A stretch of DNA of 64,000 nucleotides, taken from Casuarius casuarius. Taxonomy: Eukaryota; Chordata; Aves; Casuariiformes; Casuariidae. Below the pieces are notes generated by a model, which worked only from the letters and a program-made list of their open reading frames with translations, searched no databases and was not told where the DNA came from. Positions 38,013-48,837 of this stretch are shown here, piece by piece. How positions within the stretch are numbered: position 1 is the first letter of the stretch; every line of letters starts with the position of its first letter. The stretch lies in NCBI GenBank assembly GCA_003342895.1, contig PTFA01000415.1:186001-250000 (forward strand), read 5' to 3'. The translations under genes were made by a program, and so were the position numbers.

Positions 38013-39479
38013 TCGTTCTATATGCTTAGAAATATAACTAAGACACTCTTCCTGGGAGTGCTTCTAAAGAGATTCATTCTATTGATAAAATATGTGTTTC
38101 TAAGAGAAAAAAATAAGAATAGGTGTAGGAAAGTAAGGTGGTTTTTAGAAAGCTACACTTTCAAACATAGTTCTATTATCTCCTTTTTCTACTTTTCCTG
38201 TGTTAGGTGAGTGATGACAGAAAGACCCCAGTACAGCTGTATGAATGCCTAATCAAAGTTGAATTTCTGTATCAAAAAGGAAAGATGCAAAATGTTTTTA
38301 ATATCATCTTTTACCCTTCTTTTCTTTGAATTCTTATTCTATCAGACTTTTTTTGGCTAGTTGGACCTAATCTTTAAAACTTTCAGTGTAGGACTACATT
38401 TTTTAGGAGGAGGATTCCATAACCGTGGCATATATAGGATGTTTTCCCATATACTCAAAATAGACTCTGATCTGCTGAACCCAGCTAGGCCTGTCTCAGC
38501 ATGTGCAATTCCAGGGATGTTAATGGAACTGCTCAAGTGAAGAGTGCTCATGGCGCACCGGGGAACACTAGTCTGTATTTTGTGGGGAGATTGAAAACAT
38601 CACTTTGTCGGTATTGCTTAATATGTGAAACATGTTTTGCAAAGCCCAGTGCTCAGGGGAAGAGCATGCATTTTGCTTTTATATTCCCTTTATGCCAGGA
38701 GCTTTGCCAACTCATAAGCAAAAATACTCTCTTCTATGTTCTTTGAATATAAAACAGGCAGTAGACTTTGGAAAAAAAAATCTCTTGAGTTCTGTGACTT
38801 ATTGGTTCGAGTGTTTAATCTGTGAGAGGATTCCTGAAAGGTGGAAAATCCTCTGTCCCTGTTAAAATACTTGGGATTTTCATCAGACCCTAGTATGTCC
38901 AGGAGACTTTTGCATTCTGAAATGGTGGTACACTTAGTTCTCCCTACCCACTCCAGAGAGAGACTTCTGAGACAGTATTCAGAGATAAAGTTTCATTAGA
39001 AAAGTAAGATGCTATTTTCATATTTGGAAATAGGTCACTGTGAATTGATTAATGAGATGGAGAGGAAAAATTGGAAAAACATCTAGAAATAAAAATTTCC
39101 AACTCTTTCATCCTTTGAATATGTAAAAATACAGATAAAAAAGATATATTAATATAGATGTAGAGAGAAGATTAATATCAAGAAATCTACTCAAGCAAAA
39201 TCTAGAGCCTGTTGAAATAAATGAAAACCTTTTTTCAACCACCTATGGATCAATCTCAGGGAAATTATTATTCTGCATCCAGATCTATGAACTCTGGCTT
39301 TTGTATCATCATCATCACTTTAAAATATTCTGTATTTGAGGAACTGCAGATAAATATATGCAAGTCAGAGTTCTTGTTCTCTAGTCTGAATAAGTTTCTT
39401 TTTATGTGGATCTCATTTTCTTTCAACCCTAAAATTCCTGGCGCAACATAAAGCATCCTCTGTAGATTACAGGAGGTCC

Positions 39480-40130
39480 AGGGAGACTGCTTTGGATTTG
39501 TTTCAATTCAGGTTTTCCTAATGCTATGCAAACCCACTGCTGGCCAGCTCTGTGACTGTGAGAACAGGACTCCACCGCTCTGTGGCATTTGGTCTAAAAT
39601 CTGTTTACTAACCAGGATGGATAGAGCAGGTTAATAGTAACTTCACACACTACATGCTTACAGCAGTCGAGGTCCTGGGTCCTCTCATCCAGGTTAGCCC
39701 GGCACCAGGGACCCCAGGGAATGAGGCATTCATGCTGACTTGTCCATGGGTCAGGTTTTGGCTCAGGGCCTGGCCCCCACATGGAGTGGCTGCTCCTCAG
39801 GTTTAGCCTTCTGTGTGGTGTCTGACACCCATGTATGCATTTCCCCCACTCCTGAGGGGATAATGTCTAAATTATTTATTTCTTTCTATATTAGATGGTC
39901 AGCATAAGCCACCATTGGCCTTGCCAGCCACATAGCCCCAGGCCTGGGCCTTTGACTTTCTCCATCTGTAACTGTTAGTAATGTGCAAGGCCTTCACGGA
40001 AATGTAGTTAGTGATCGTCACTGGGGTTTCTACCATCCTCTGGTCTTCTGCCACCAAATGTGTTTCAAGGGTGTGAAGCTGGCAGCAGTTACATAACAAA
40101 GTCTGTCTATTGTTTCTTTGTTTCCCAGCT
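39480..40130. other. GC-richer island, possible transposable element remnant
   Basis: The stretch is clearly less AT-rich than its surroundings, with compact GC-rich phrases such as GGCACCAGGGACCCCAGGG near 39,700 and GGCCTGGCCCCCACATGG near 39,766. No long frame, no splice pattern and almost no CpG are present, which argues against a promoter or exon. Read on the minus strand, the part near 39,590-39,640 has a faint look of the end of an ERVL-type LTR, but no TG/CA ends or target duplication could be fixed. Family unknown. Confidence 0.3.
39917..39973 (+). mobile_element. Possible MIR/CORE-SINE fragment
   Basis: The order of short words (CCTTGCCAGCCACATAG, then GGCCTGGGCC, then CTTTCTCCATCTGTAACTG) resembles the middle of a MIR-type SINE from its GACCTTGGGCAAG box to its CATCTGTAAAATG box. 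The match is short and in a GC-rich context, so chance similarity is a real possibility. Confidence 0.25.
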
Positions 40131-41354
40131 CATATCAAATTAATGTAGTCAGAGCTGGACAGATGTAATCAAGATCTCACTTGTTCGGGCAGACATTCAG
40201 GTAGGCTTCACTGCACCATGGACACACGATGTAGATGTTTTAACAAATGAAAGGACAGAGAGAGATACAAATCCTAAGCTCACAAACCCCACAAATATAA
40301 TCTAACCAAAAAAAATAGATGCTTCACCTGTGAAACTACAAAAAGGGAGACAGCTGAAATTTTTCTTCGTTTAGGAAAAAAACTGTAGCTTTAAGAACAA
40401 TATAAATAAATACTTGGAAGAAATAGCTTGCTAAAGGAGCTGAGAAAATACATATTTAGTCAACTGTGAATACTTAAATCATGGTGTTTTTATATTTTTT
40501 TTCAGTTCAACTGTAGTTTTAAATTGTGTAGCACAAAAAGAATGTCAGAAATAGGTGTCTTTATTTGAGAAGGGGAATTAAACTGATTGCTCTCTTGTCA
40601 GACAGTTCTGGCTACTGTTTGAAATAAGACTACCAATACTGCAGAGCCTGCCATTTCCACCCCAGCACCCTTGCCATAAACAGACTTTGTTGTCAGCCAT
40701 AAGTAAAGCAGGTAAGTAAGATATATTTATAAATGTTTTTGAAAGTTTTTAACTAATACATTAAGTTCAACATTTCCTACCTAGCAATCACACGTTTGTT
40801 GTCTTAGCTCACCAGAGAAATAGTGTACAGAGTTGAGTGTTTGTACAGTTACTCTTCAGAAATACTGTATCATTAAAACCAGTTTGTGTTATAACTTACA
40901 TGCCCCCCATTGCTTCTACAGAATTCTACAGAAACACTATGGAATAAAATGAGGAAGGAAAGGAATTAGGTAATATGATGGAAATTGAAATTATATGGAT
41001 ACAACAGGAGAGGAAAAACAAGTCCTGTGTGGTAATGACTGAGTGAAACAGAATGTTACATACGGGAAAGTGTATATGCTGGGAGTCACAAGAAAGGGAG
41101 TAATTTTTTTATTTCAAATATATATTTTTTGACTTGTATTGCATAAAAGTCGTAATTAAAAGGCCCCCAGCCTGGTTTAGCAATCTGCTTCTTTATTAAG
41201 CAAAGCTCCAAATGAAGTTAATGAAAGAAGAAAGGATGAAACGTTAAGAGTAGTCTTTAATTTTCAAATAATTGCCTTTAAAAGGTTGAATAAATAGTAT
41301 TTAGTCCAAAGATAATGTATTTTGTGGGGGAAGGAAGTGCTCTCTGGTGAACAG
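40131..41354. other. AT-rich non-coding stretch, nothing identified
   Basis: A-rich unique sequence with a few short A and T runs and no frame of interest. No repeat family, RNA gene or regulatory motif cluster was recognised. Confidence 0.55.
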
Positions 41355-41460
41355 AACATGGGAATGGCAGTCAGACTCAAAGTACAGTTTGGGTTTTTTT
41401 TTCCCTATTGATTTCTGAGGCAAGTCACTGCCACCATTCTCCTTCCCTTTGATGTCTCAC
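41355..41460 (+). mobile_element. Possible old MIR/CORE-SINE fragment
   Basis: A SINE-like word order is visible: GGCAGTCAGACTC, then CAGTTTGGG, then TGATTTCTGAGGCAAGTCACTGCC. The last word parallels the TGACCTTGGGCAAGTCACT box of MIR. A T run interrupts the region between the boxes. The tRNA-derived head was not recognised. The call is by eye only. Confidence 0.33.
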
Positions 41461-42586
41461 CACTAAACATCTGTTTAAACCATATTTTTTTCAGACAGTC
41501 CCTGTTTGTCAACTGAACATCTGTGCTAAGTGGAGTCCTAGTCTCAGGTGATAAACTTCAGTGCTCCTGCAATACAAAAATTATTAAATTCAGAACTAGT
41601 TGAGCCCTTAAAGCTAAAAACCTGAGTGAGGGAAAGCTGAAGTTCCTTACATAGCTTATGTAAAAGTTATAAGGGTAGTCAGCAAAGAAAAGAATAACAA
41701 AATATTATAGTTGGTACCTTTGTAATTTAAGGAAAAAAATATATATTTGCATTCTCACTAAGTTAAAATACAAAAGAAGATCTTAAGCAGCAAAGTGGGC
41801 AAAATTAATGAAGATGCAGTTAGCTCTTTCTGTCGGAGCAGGAGTCTTAATTTGCAGGTCCCAAGCTGCTGTGGAGTGCATGTTAACTTATCATGGAATT
41901 TTTAATATTACAATCAAAATCATCTTCTGCTTCTTCCTATCTGACTACAGTTTCTTTTCTTTCCTTTCTTTTCAGACCTGGCATTAAAAAAAGTGAAAAT
42001 AGAAACAAATCCAAAGAAGTGCTTCTTCTTGTCTACTCATTGTTTCATGTCAGGAATGTTGGATGTGCTGTTTAACCAGCATTTGAATACTGAGAGATAA
42101 TCCAGTCTGTTCTTGTCTTGTATAAAATGCAGGTGTTAGGAAATCGTCACCACTGTATTTGATGTTAAGCTGATTAAATGTGATGATTTGAAAGCACTTA
42201 GTGTTGATCTTAAGGCAGAAAGTGATTGTCACTGTTAGGGCTGGCACATGACTAAAACAGAATAGTTTGAGGGATCAACACTTAAAATCTTGTTTGTTTT
42301 CCACTTCGTAAATTCCTTGCCACACTTGCTTGGTCTTGTTTAGGTAATAGTGAAGGTTAAGGAAGATACAAAGCTATGTAGAGAGTCCGTTAGCTATTAC
42401 TATAAAACTTCCAACAGTAATAGTCATATTCAAAAAATTGGATCTGATAGTTCCTTATATAGTCAAAGATTTGGGGGGTAGACAGAAATACAATCAGATC
42501 CCTCGAGTCTTCCTCATTGTTCATCCTAATGACAACAAATAACCATTCAGAACATGAGTAGGTTATTTGCTTTTGATCGAGGTGCA

Positions 42587-42628
42587 GTATGCATGCATAC
42601 AAATAAATATACATACGCGCACACACAC
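42587..42628. repeat. Palindrome plus alternating purine-pyrimidine tract
   Basis: GTATGCATGCATAC at 42587-42600 is a perfect 14-bp palindrome. Ten bases later ACATACGCGCACACACAC (42611-42628) alternates purine and pyrimidine at every step. Both have the composition that favours left-handed Z-DNA, the second through its CG and CA steps. It is also the only CA-type microsatellite in the window, and it is short. Confidence 0.75.
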
Positions 42629-42849
42629 CCCCAAGTGCCTTTCCATCTGTCATGGAATGACACCTCTTGCTGAGGAAGCCAAAGCCCTCCTGTCAGCACC
42701 AGGCATGCAGCTTTATATAGTAGTTTTCCTCCTCTTCATCCTCCGAAGTAATTAATCGTATATGTGCTATGGATACTTTCAGCTTTGCTTCCAGTCAGGT
42801 GTTGACTAACATTTCAGGCATATTAGTCCTGTTAACATATTCTTTTTGC

Positions 42850-42894
42850 ATATAAAACTACCTGTATTAATATTGCTTGGAGGTAGTTTTATGT
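42850..42894. repeat. Strong stem-loop with 12-bp perfect arms
   Basis: ATAAAACTACCT at 42852-42863 and AGGTAGTTTTAT at 42881-42892 are exact reverse complements around a 17-base loop. Outward, a G-T wobble and one more A-T pair extend the stem to 14. The total length of about 45 bases is shorter than a typical pre-miRNA. Function unknown. Confidence 0.88.
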
Positions 42895-45800
42895 ATTAAA
42901 CGATCCATTATAGTTAGGTTTTTATAAGTAAGGCAAGAAAACAGGGCATAAATGACAGAGCCATTTAAGTATTCAAGCACAGATAGTCTTAGAGAAATCT
43001 CCCAAGCTTAGTCAAGCACTTGTTACTTTTTATCATTCCATATGGGAAAAGAACTTAGACTTTTTTTTTTAATTGATTGATTTCTGGACTTAAGGCAGCA
43101 CTCTGAGATAGTAGTGATGAGTGTGATGTAGAAATTCAGGTGGATATGTGGAGAAACTGTGTGAGTGAGGGAAAGTTTTAATTTGTACGTGTAGTGGTAG
43201 GAACAAAGAATGAAGTGGAACCGAGATCTATTTTTCAAGCCCAATTATGGTTTCTGAAGTCCTAAAAAAGGAAAACATCTGTTGTAGCCATGAATAGTTG
43301 CTTGCTGGCTGAGAGCAGCAGGAGGCCTTGCAGTTAATCATCTGTACTTCTGTCAGCAATCACTTCAGACAACGTGAGCCACTGAAGCACTTCTCAGTTG
43401 TGGGTTGTACTGTATGTCTGTCCATAAAGCAGGGGAAACCTGCTCAATGGTAAATATAAAGTCTAAAAACAAAAAGATGGGCATCTCACCAGGAGGTGAA
43501 AAGTGTTTTCACAACTCACAGAGGAAGCCTTTCACAGGTTCCCAGCCATTTGGATGAGACGAAAGCCTAGCGAGCAGGCAGATGTCGGAATAAAATAATA
43601 ACATTGGTGAATTATAGTTAAACTGTTACTCGGAAGACAATGAATGGGGTACAACAGTTGCTAGATATTCATTTAAAGGGATTTCCAAATCATGCCGCAA
43701 GCACAAATCAGACACAGCTTTCGTGTTTGCAAGGATGTTTCTGAATCCTTTCCCTTTCTAAAATAATCCTTTTCAGAAGCAAAAAGCTGTCACTCCTTGC
43801 CCTATGTTGGCTGTCATTTCTTGTAAATGTGCTATGTCTTATGAAAATAACCAACATCACAATCAGTGGCAGGAAGCTAAAGCGACGTGGAATGCCACCA
43901 TTCCCTCGTACAAAACAGAAACTGCTGTCTGTGCTGGACCTTGGTCAGAGGCAAGGGCAGTTGTTGCATGGTGAGGCAAGATATCATCAAACGCTGTTTG
44001 CTGCAAAATTGCAGATTGCAGCAACATTTGCCAGTGGCTTCCAGCTCCAGCCAAGTTTCCATAAGCTGCTGACTAGCAAGGGGAAATTAGCTGGTAATCA
44101 TCCATCTGGTAATAAAAGTAGGGACCTGGTTAAAGGTCCGCTTTACGTTTTTTCTGATGTTTGGTGCCACATTTTGCAAGTTGAATTAAGTGTAGTAAAG
44201 TAAATTTGTTTGCTGGAATGAATTTTTATGAGGCTGATTATGCTGTCATCTTACTCATTTTGCCTGAAATGCTAGCTCCAAAGACAACATGCTCAGGCAT
44301 TTCCACCACTATCTGTATGACTTACATATTATAAAAAGGCATACGTGCTCATTTTTAAATTATATATTAATTATAAATCTATTAAAAGCATAAATGAAAC
44401 CACCAATGGAAGTGAGGTTTAGGCTAAAATAATTGAAAAGAGATGATGTAATGCATATTAGGCATGATATCAATGTCAACATATGTCTAACGTGAGGGGA
44501 GGGCTAGAATTCTGCCATTCATTTCCCATGATTTTTCTTTTGCTAATACCTGGGTTTCCAAACCATTTCCCTCCATATCAGCAATCTCTGTAGGAGTCTC
44601 AGGAAGGACGTTTGGAGTCAGGAGTCTACAGGAGTCTGTTGAAAAGGAATCTGTTGGAACGTGAATGCAGGTAGTTTTCTTACTGCAAATTTTCCCCCAT
44701 ATGTATTCTTAGAACAGATGTAGGCACTGAACAAAAGAAAAGTTTATTGCATAAGAAGAGCGAAGATTAGAAGAAAATCTTGTCATCAGGTGATTTAAAG
44801 ATGCTAATAATGTATGAAAGGTCAAAAGTTGTATAGTAGACATCTGGAATATGATAGACCAAAGCAGTTATGGAATTTAGTGATTCAGCACACTTATAGA
44901 CTTCTACATGAGCAGAGTATGCAAATTTAGCTGTGTGTGAGGTCGTTGGTTTTTGAATGTCAGAAGAGGGCATGAAGTCGGAAAGCTTGGTATTTGTGGA
45001 TACTAGAGGATCCCTTGCCTAAAGGTTATTTTGAAGTTTTTAGACACGTGGACTTTACTTGGAACTGAGTTTGGGACTCTTGGCTATGTTATTACTAGCA
45101 TTCCTTTTCCAGCTGATTAAGGATCTTGCGCTGTATGCAGCAATGCAGTGTTTTTCACCGTAGAGTATAATGGTACCAGGATCAGATTATAAACAAAAAG
45201 CCTATACTAAAGAATGTCAGTTTTGGTATTTTGTATTTTCATATCCCACTGATTTATTTCCATTGCAAAAAAATGTTTCTTTCAAATGATCAGCTGGAGA
45301 TGGCTTTCTACAATAACTTGCTAGATGTGTTTTTGTCACTTAGGATCTTTGGAATGTTCTGCCTTCAAATTGTTGCAGATTGCAAAGATAAAATCTAAGT
45401 CGTCAAATCCCACAGATGTACACCTTCCAGGCCAAATTTGTCTGCATCCTTACATGGTAATAATTTGTAGCTTGAAATTACCCTCTTTTCTAAATTCTCT
45501 AAATTCAGTGCTATTAAAGCCTAACAATGTTAAAACATTCAAGATATAAACAAACTACATTTTCAACTGAAAACACTACATGTCTCATCAATACAAATCT
45601 GTCAATTTCTGAAAACATTTATTAATGATTTTCACTTTCTTTATTTTTGATATATTGCTTTAAAAAAAGCACCCTTTTCTACATCTGATATTGTAATTAA
45701 GTTTCTCAACACACAAAAGTACTTATCTCATTATTGCCTTTGAAAGATATCTGCCGTCCACATTTTTCAAGTTGAGATAAAACCAGAAAAACAGCCTGTA

Positions 45801-46934
45801 GCATTCTTTGCTGCAAATGTTTGTGATTATACAAAATTATATTTCCAAAAATAAAGTGTCATTATGCCATAAGTCTTGTTCCTGCCTTGCATTACAAGTA
45901 GCTGAATCAAACTAATACTGTGTTTCCACTGAGATCAGCGGTGGAAAAACATGTTCAGTTTGTTCCAGGTTTCCCCCTTCCATCCGAATCTGCTTGGGAA
46001 ACAAAAATTGTTTCTCTTTCCCGAGCTATGAAGCACCAGTTACTCAGAAGCAGAGACAGTATTTATGCGCTTGGGGAATTTCTAACTTTGTGGAGGAGGC
46101 TGGGACCTGACCTGGCAAGTTGCACCTGTGGCAGGATCTTAAGGACTTGCTTCTCTCCGCAAGGAGAGGAGGCTGGAAAGGAGCGGGTAGTAAAAAGCTG
46201 TGTTTTGCATGAGCTGGTATGTTAGGCATTGATATGAGATTATCAAAGCTTTACTGAATACAGAGTCTAGAGAAATGAAGACGGGGGAAAGGGGGTTGGA
46301 ATAAATTGAGAGGCATGATCCACCTCATAGTCTTGTTTTGTGTGATACATTTAAAGACATACCGACCCTTGCAAACAGTTCTGCAAAAAGCAATAATGAA
46401 ATAGAACTATGTTATGTTAATTCAGAGTAGTTGCCCCTGTGTACAGGCGTCCAACAAGAATGACATATTCTATAAAAACGAGCTCCCTTTTCCTATAAAT
46501 AGCACATTTGTTTTGAGAAGGGGAAACCAGTGATTTACTGCACCCCGAAAGCAATATTCTTGGTAATCCAGATAGTCAGCAGCACACTGTTATAAAATTC
46601 ACCTCAAGTGAGCAATCTTGCCAGGCCTGTTTTTCATATGGTAGGCACTGTCTATGGCAGAGTAGTTGTCTGCGTCGTCTTCTTTGTTGTTAATCCTGAT
46701 ACTAATTCCCTGATGTTACCTGCAGTTAAAGTAATTTCCATTCTGAATGTAACTGTGGGGTCTTGAAAGCTCAGTAAATAGCTGGATATTGCATCACCTA
46801 AACATCCTAAATTTGGTTCACTAACAAATGTAGTCCTAATACGCTCTTGTTAAAGTCAATCTCTTCAGTCATGGAAGGTACGCTTGAATTAAGACTTTGA
46901 TCTGTTTCTTATAGCTATATTTTCCAGGGAAGTG

Positions 46935-46956
46935 CATTTGCAATTTGCATTTGCAT
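46935..46956. promoter_or_regulatory. Cluster of POU octamer-like sites
   Basis: ATTTGCAA at 46935-46942 is followed by ATTTGCAT at 46943-46950 and a second, overlapping ATTTGCAT at 46949-46956. ATTTGCAT is the canonical octamer bound by POU-domain factors (Oct family). Three in 22 bases is unusual, although the same pattern can arise by slippage of a short TTTGCA unit. Binding is inferred. Confidence 0.4.
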
Positions 46957-48187
46957 TGCGAGGGAAGATTATTGTTGTCATTTTGGGATTTCTTTTTCTA
47001 AATGTTTAAAGCATCATTGTAACGGTTATTGTGTCCTGAAAATTCAGGGGTAATTTCCATTAATATTTAGGCTGGTTAATTTCCTGCCTTAACAGAGTTC
47101 TCTTAACTGCTTTAACAGTGTGACCGCTACAAGGTAATATAAAAAGGCTCACTGAGGTTTAAAGTGTAGAAGCAAAACCATTTCAATACATAGAATATAT
47201 TCTAAATGCATTCTGCCAATGTCCTATTTGTTTCTTTAGCTGCAGCCAGAGGTGGCCTTACTGGGCTGTCATATCTCTGCCATCACTGTGCTCGCAGATG
47301 TTTGTCTGAAAGTAGGAGCAGTATGTGAGTGATCCTGCGAGTCGCAGCACATTTTGTTTTGCTAAAATCAGGATTGCTGGGTGAATTTACGGGTTTGCCC
47401 ACAAGCTAGAGAACAAACTGCACAGTCTAAGCACCTGACCGTGTGATTTTAGAAGTGAATATGACTGCTTTATTACCAGAATGTTATATTCATATGTATG
47501 AGGGAAAAGGGGTGATAAAATGAGGGCTTTTCAACAGAGTTATGTGGTTATTATTACATTTAAATTTATGACATGTTGACTGACCTCTATAAGAGAACAT
47601 CAGAGCCAAAGCTGAGTAATTAAGGGATCCCATCTGTCGGTCTGAGTTTCTGAGTGAGTAAATGAGTTGTTCCTACTATAGAGGTTTGTCACAGGTAGTA
47701 TTATCTCAAGGATGTCCTGGTTTTCCTTCAGGAAGTTTTAATTTCATAAGTTAACAAGAGCTCTGGAGAAAAGCAGTTCATGCTAGTAATCCTTCAGAGT
47801 TTATGTTTCCAGTTATACTTGCATCAATTGGTTTTAACTGATCTTGTATTTGGGCTGACAGTTGTCCCTTCCAGTGACTGACAAACCCAGGATTGCATTT
47901 CTTCACTCACTAATGTCACCTTATGTCCTCGCATGTGTCATGATCCGGTGCCACAAGTGCCATAAGGTTCTAATTGTAAATTTTAACTAAAAAATAAAAG
48001 CAATTTTCTGCAAACTTATACACAAGAAAAAGGAATTGAACTTAGCCTAGTGATTCTTAAAAACATTTTTTTTAAAAATGGTACTCTTTGTTTTCCAGCT
48101 TGAGCTAGCTTTAATCAGTTCACTGTTCTCACTTTTTGTATTTGTTCTCTGCCCTCCAGAGTGGTGATCCTTCCTGGCACTCTCACT

Positions 48188-48572
48188 CGCTCGAGAAAGT
48201 ATTCACGCTAGGGGCGGTGCTGAAGCCCTCCGCGGCCTTCAGCAGCGGTCCTGGCTTGGAGCAGGAGGGACTGCTCTTCTGCAGCTTTGCTAGTTAAGTT
48301 AGGAGAGAAAATGTTTATTATGAGAAACAGTACTGCCTGGTAAAACAGATCTTACTGAGTAAAAGGAGGTGGCGGTCTCCGCCGGAGTGTGTCGATGGCG
48401 TGCTGCATGACCCTTACCACCCTGGGTTTCAAGCTTATCTCGTCATTTTATCTCGTCTGGAGTTTGTAAGCTTTTTATGACAGTGGCTAACCCTGTGCAA
48501 GCCAGCAGGCCCGAGGATTCTGCACAGCACTGAAAGCGGGACTATTTCGTACGCAGTACTATTTGCCATGCG
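48188..48572. promoter_or_regulatory. CpG cluster, candidate promoter or enhancer
   Basis: I count 19 CpG dinucleotides in 385 bases, with dense groups at 48188-48257, 48373-48400 and 48513-48572. The flanking kilobases have almost none. It is the only such cluster in the window, and in vertebrates this usually marks DNA kept unmethylated in the germline, such as a promoter, alternative promoter or enhancer. No TATA box in a convincing position was found. A short frame starts at ATG 48395 and runs into a donor-like GTAAGC at 48466, and a second ATG at 48568 opens an 80-codon frame to 48810. Two AATAAA hexamers follow (48771 region, 48836-48841). The cluster is small and interrupted by a CpG-free piece at 48,260-48,370, so an old GC-rich transposon is an alternative. 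Confidence 0.42.
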
Positions 48573-48811
48573 AAAAACAGAAAAAAGGTATTCTTCATGC
48601 TCTAGACTGCACTCAGGTCATGAACTGTTAGCAGTAGACTTCTTTTATTCTACTATAGGTCTGTGTACATTATATTTGATAATAGCATATTTATTCATTG
48701 ATAATGTGGTTTCTGGTGCTTCTGGTAGTGAAAGATGCTACATGGCAACTCATTCATCCTCAGTTTTTAGGAATAAAGGACTTTGCAGCTTGGCTACTAC
48801 CGTGTACTGAG

Positions 48812-48837
48812 TTGGCTTAAGTAATTGGCTTAAGTAA
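48812..48837. repeat. 13-bp perfect tandem duplication
   Basis: TTGGCTTAAGTAA occurs at 48812-48824 and again at 48825-48837. The second copy overlaps the beginning of an AATAAA hexamer at 48836-48841. It is a local slippage product. Confidence 0.93.

Larger units (their letters stand above)
33446..39479. other. AT-rich non-coding stretch
   Basis: Unique-looking DNA. It includes the inverted repeat at 36,103, a TA run at 37971-37982 and a small tandem duplication at 37,985, listed separately. A plus-strand open stretch of about 50 codons begins after an acceptor-like TTCCCTTGCAG at 34,873, described as a finding. Around 36,880-37,130 the texture is again CNE-like, with many ATTA/TAAT cores. 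A short CAT repeat lies near 39,304-39,316. Confidence 0.5.
41461..48187. other. AT-rich non-coding stretch with several structured sites
   Basis: No gene was recognised. The block contains the Z-DNA-prone tract near 42.6 kb, the hairpin at 42.85 kb, a piece at 43,829-44,203 that is open in four frames on both strands (124 codons in the longest), three copies of AGGAGTCT at 44592-44637, the octamer cluster at 46.94 kb and an 85-bp exon-like segment at 47240-47324. The multi-frame openness at 43.9 kb comes from a locally stop-poor, less AT-rich composition and not from recognisable protein sequence. Confidence 0.45.

Noticed and set aside
42880..42901. let-7-like seed word in the 42.85-kb hairpin
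   Set aside because: Only the seven-base seed matches. The rest of mature let-7 is not similar, the word lies on the 3' arm, and the stem is too short.
43877..44062. Minus-strand frames overlapping the 43.9-kb open segment as separate genes
   Set aside because: They are mirror images of the same stop-poor DNA. None has independent support.
45920..46225. 101-codon plus-strand frame as a gene
   Set aside because: No domain and no convincing splice or promoter signals. Overlapping minus-strand openness suggests composition only.
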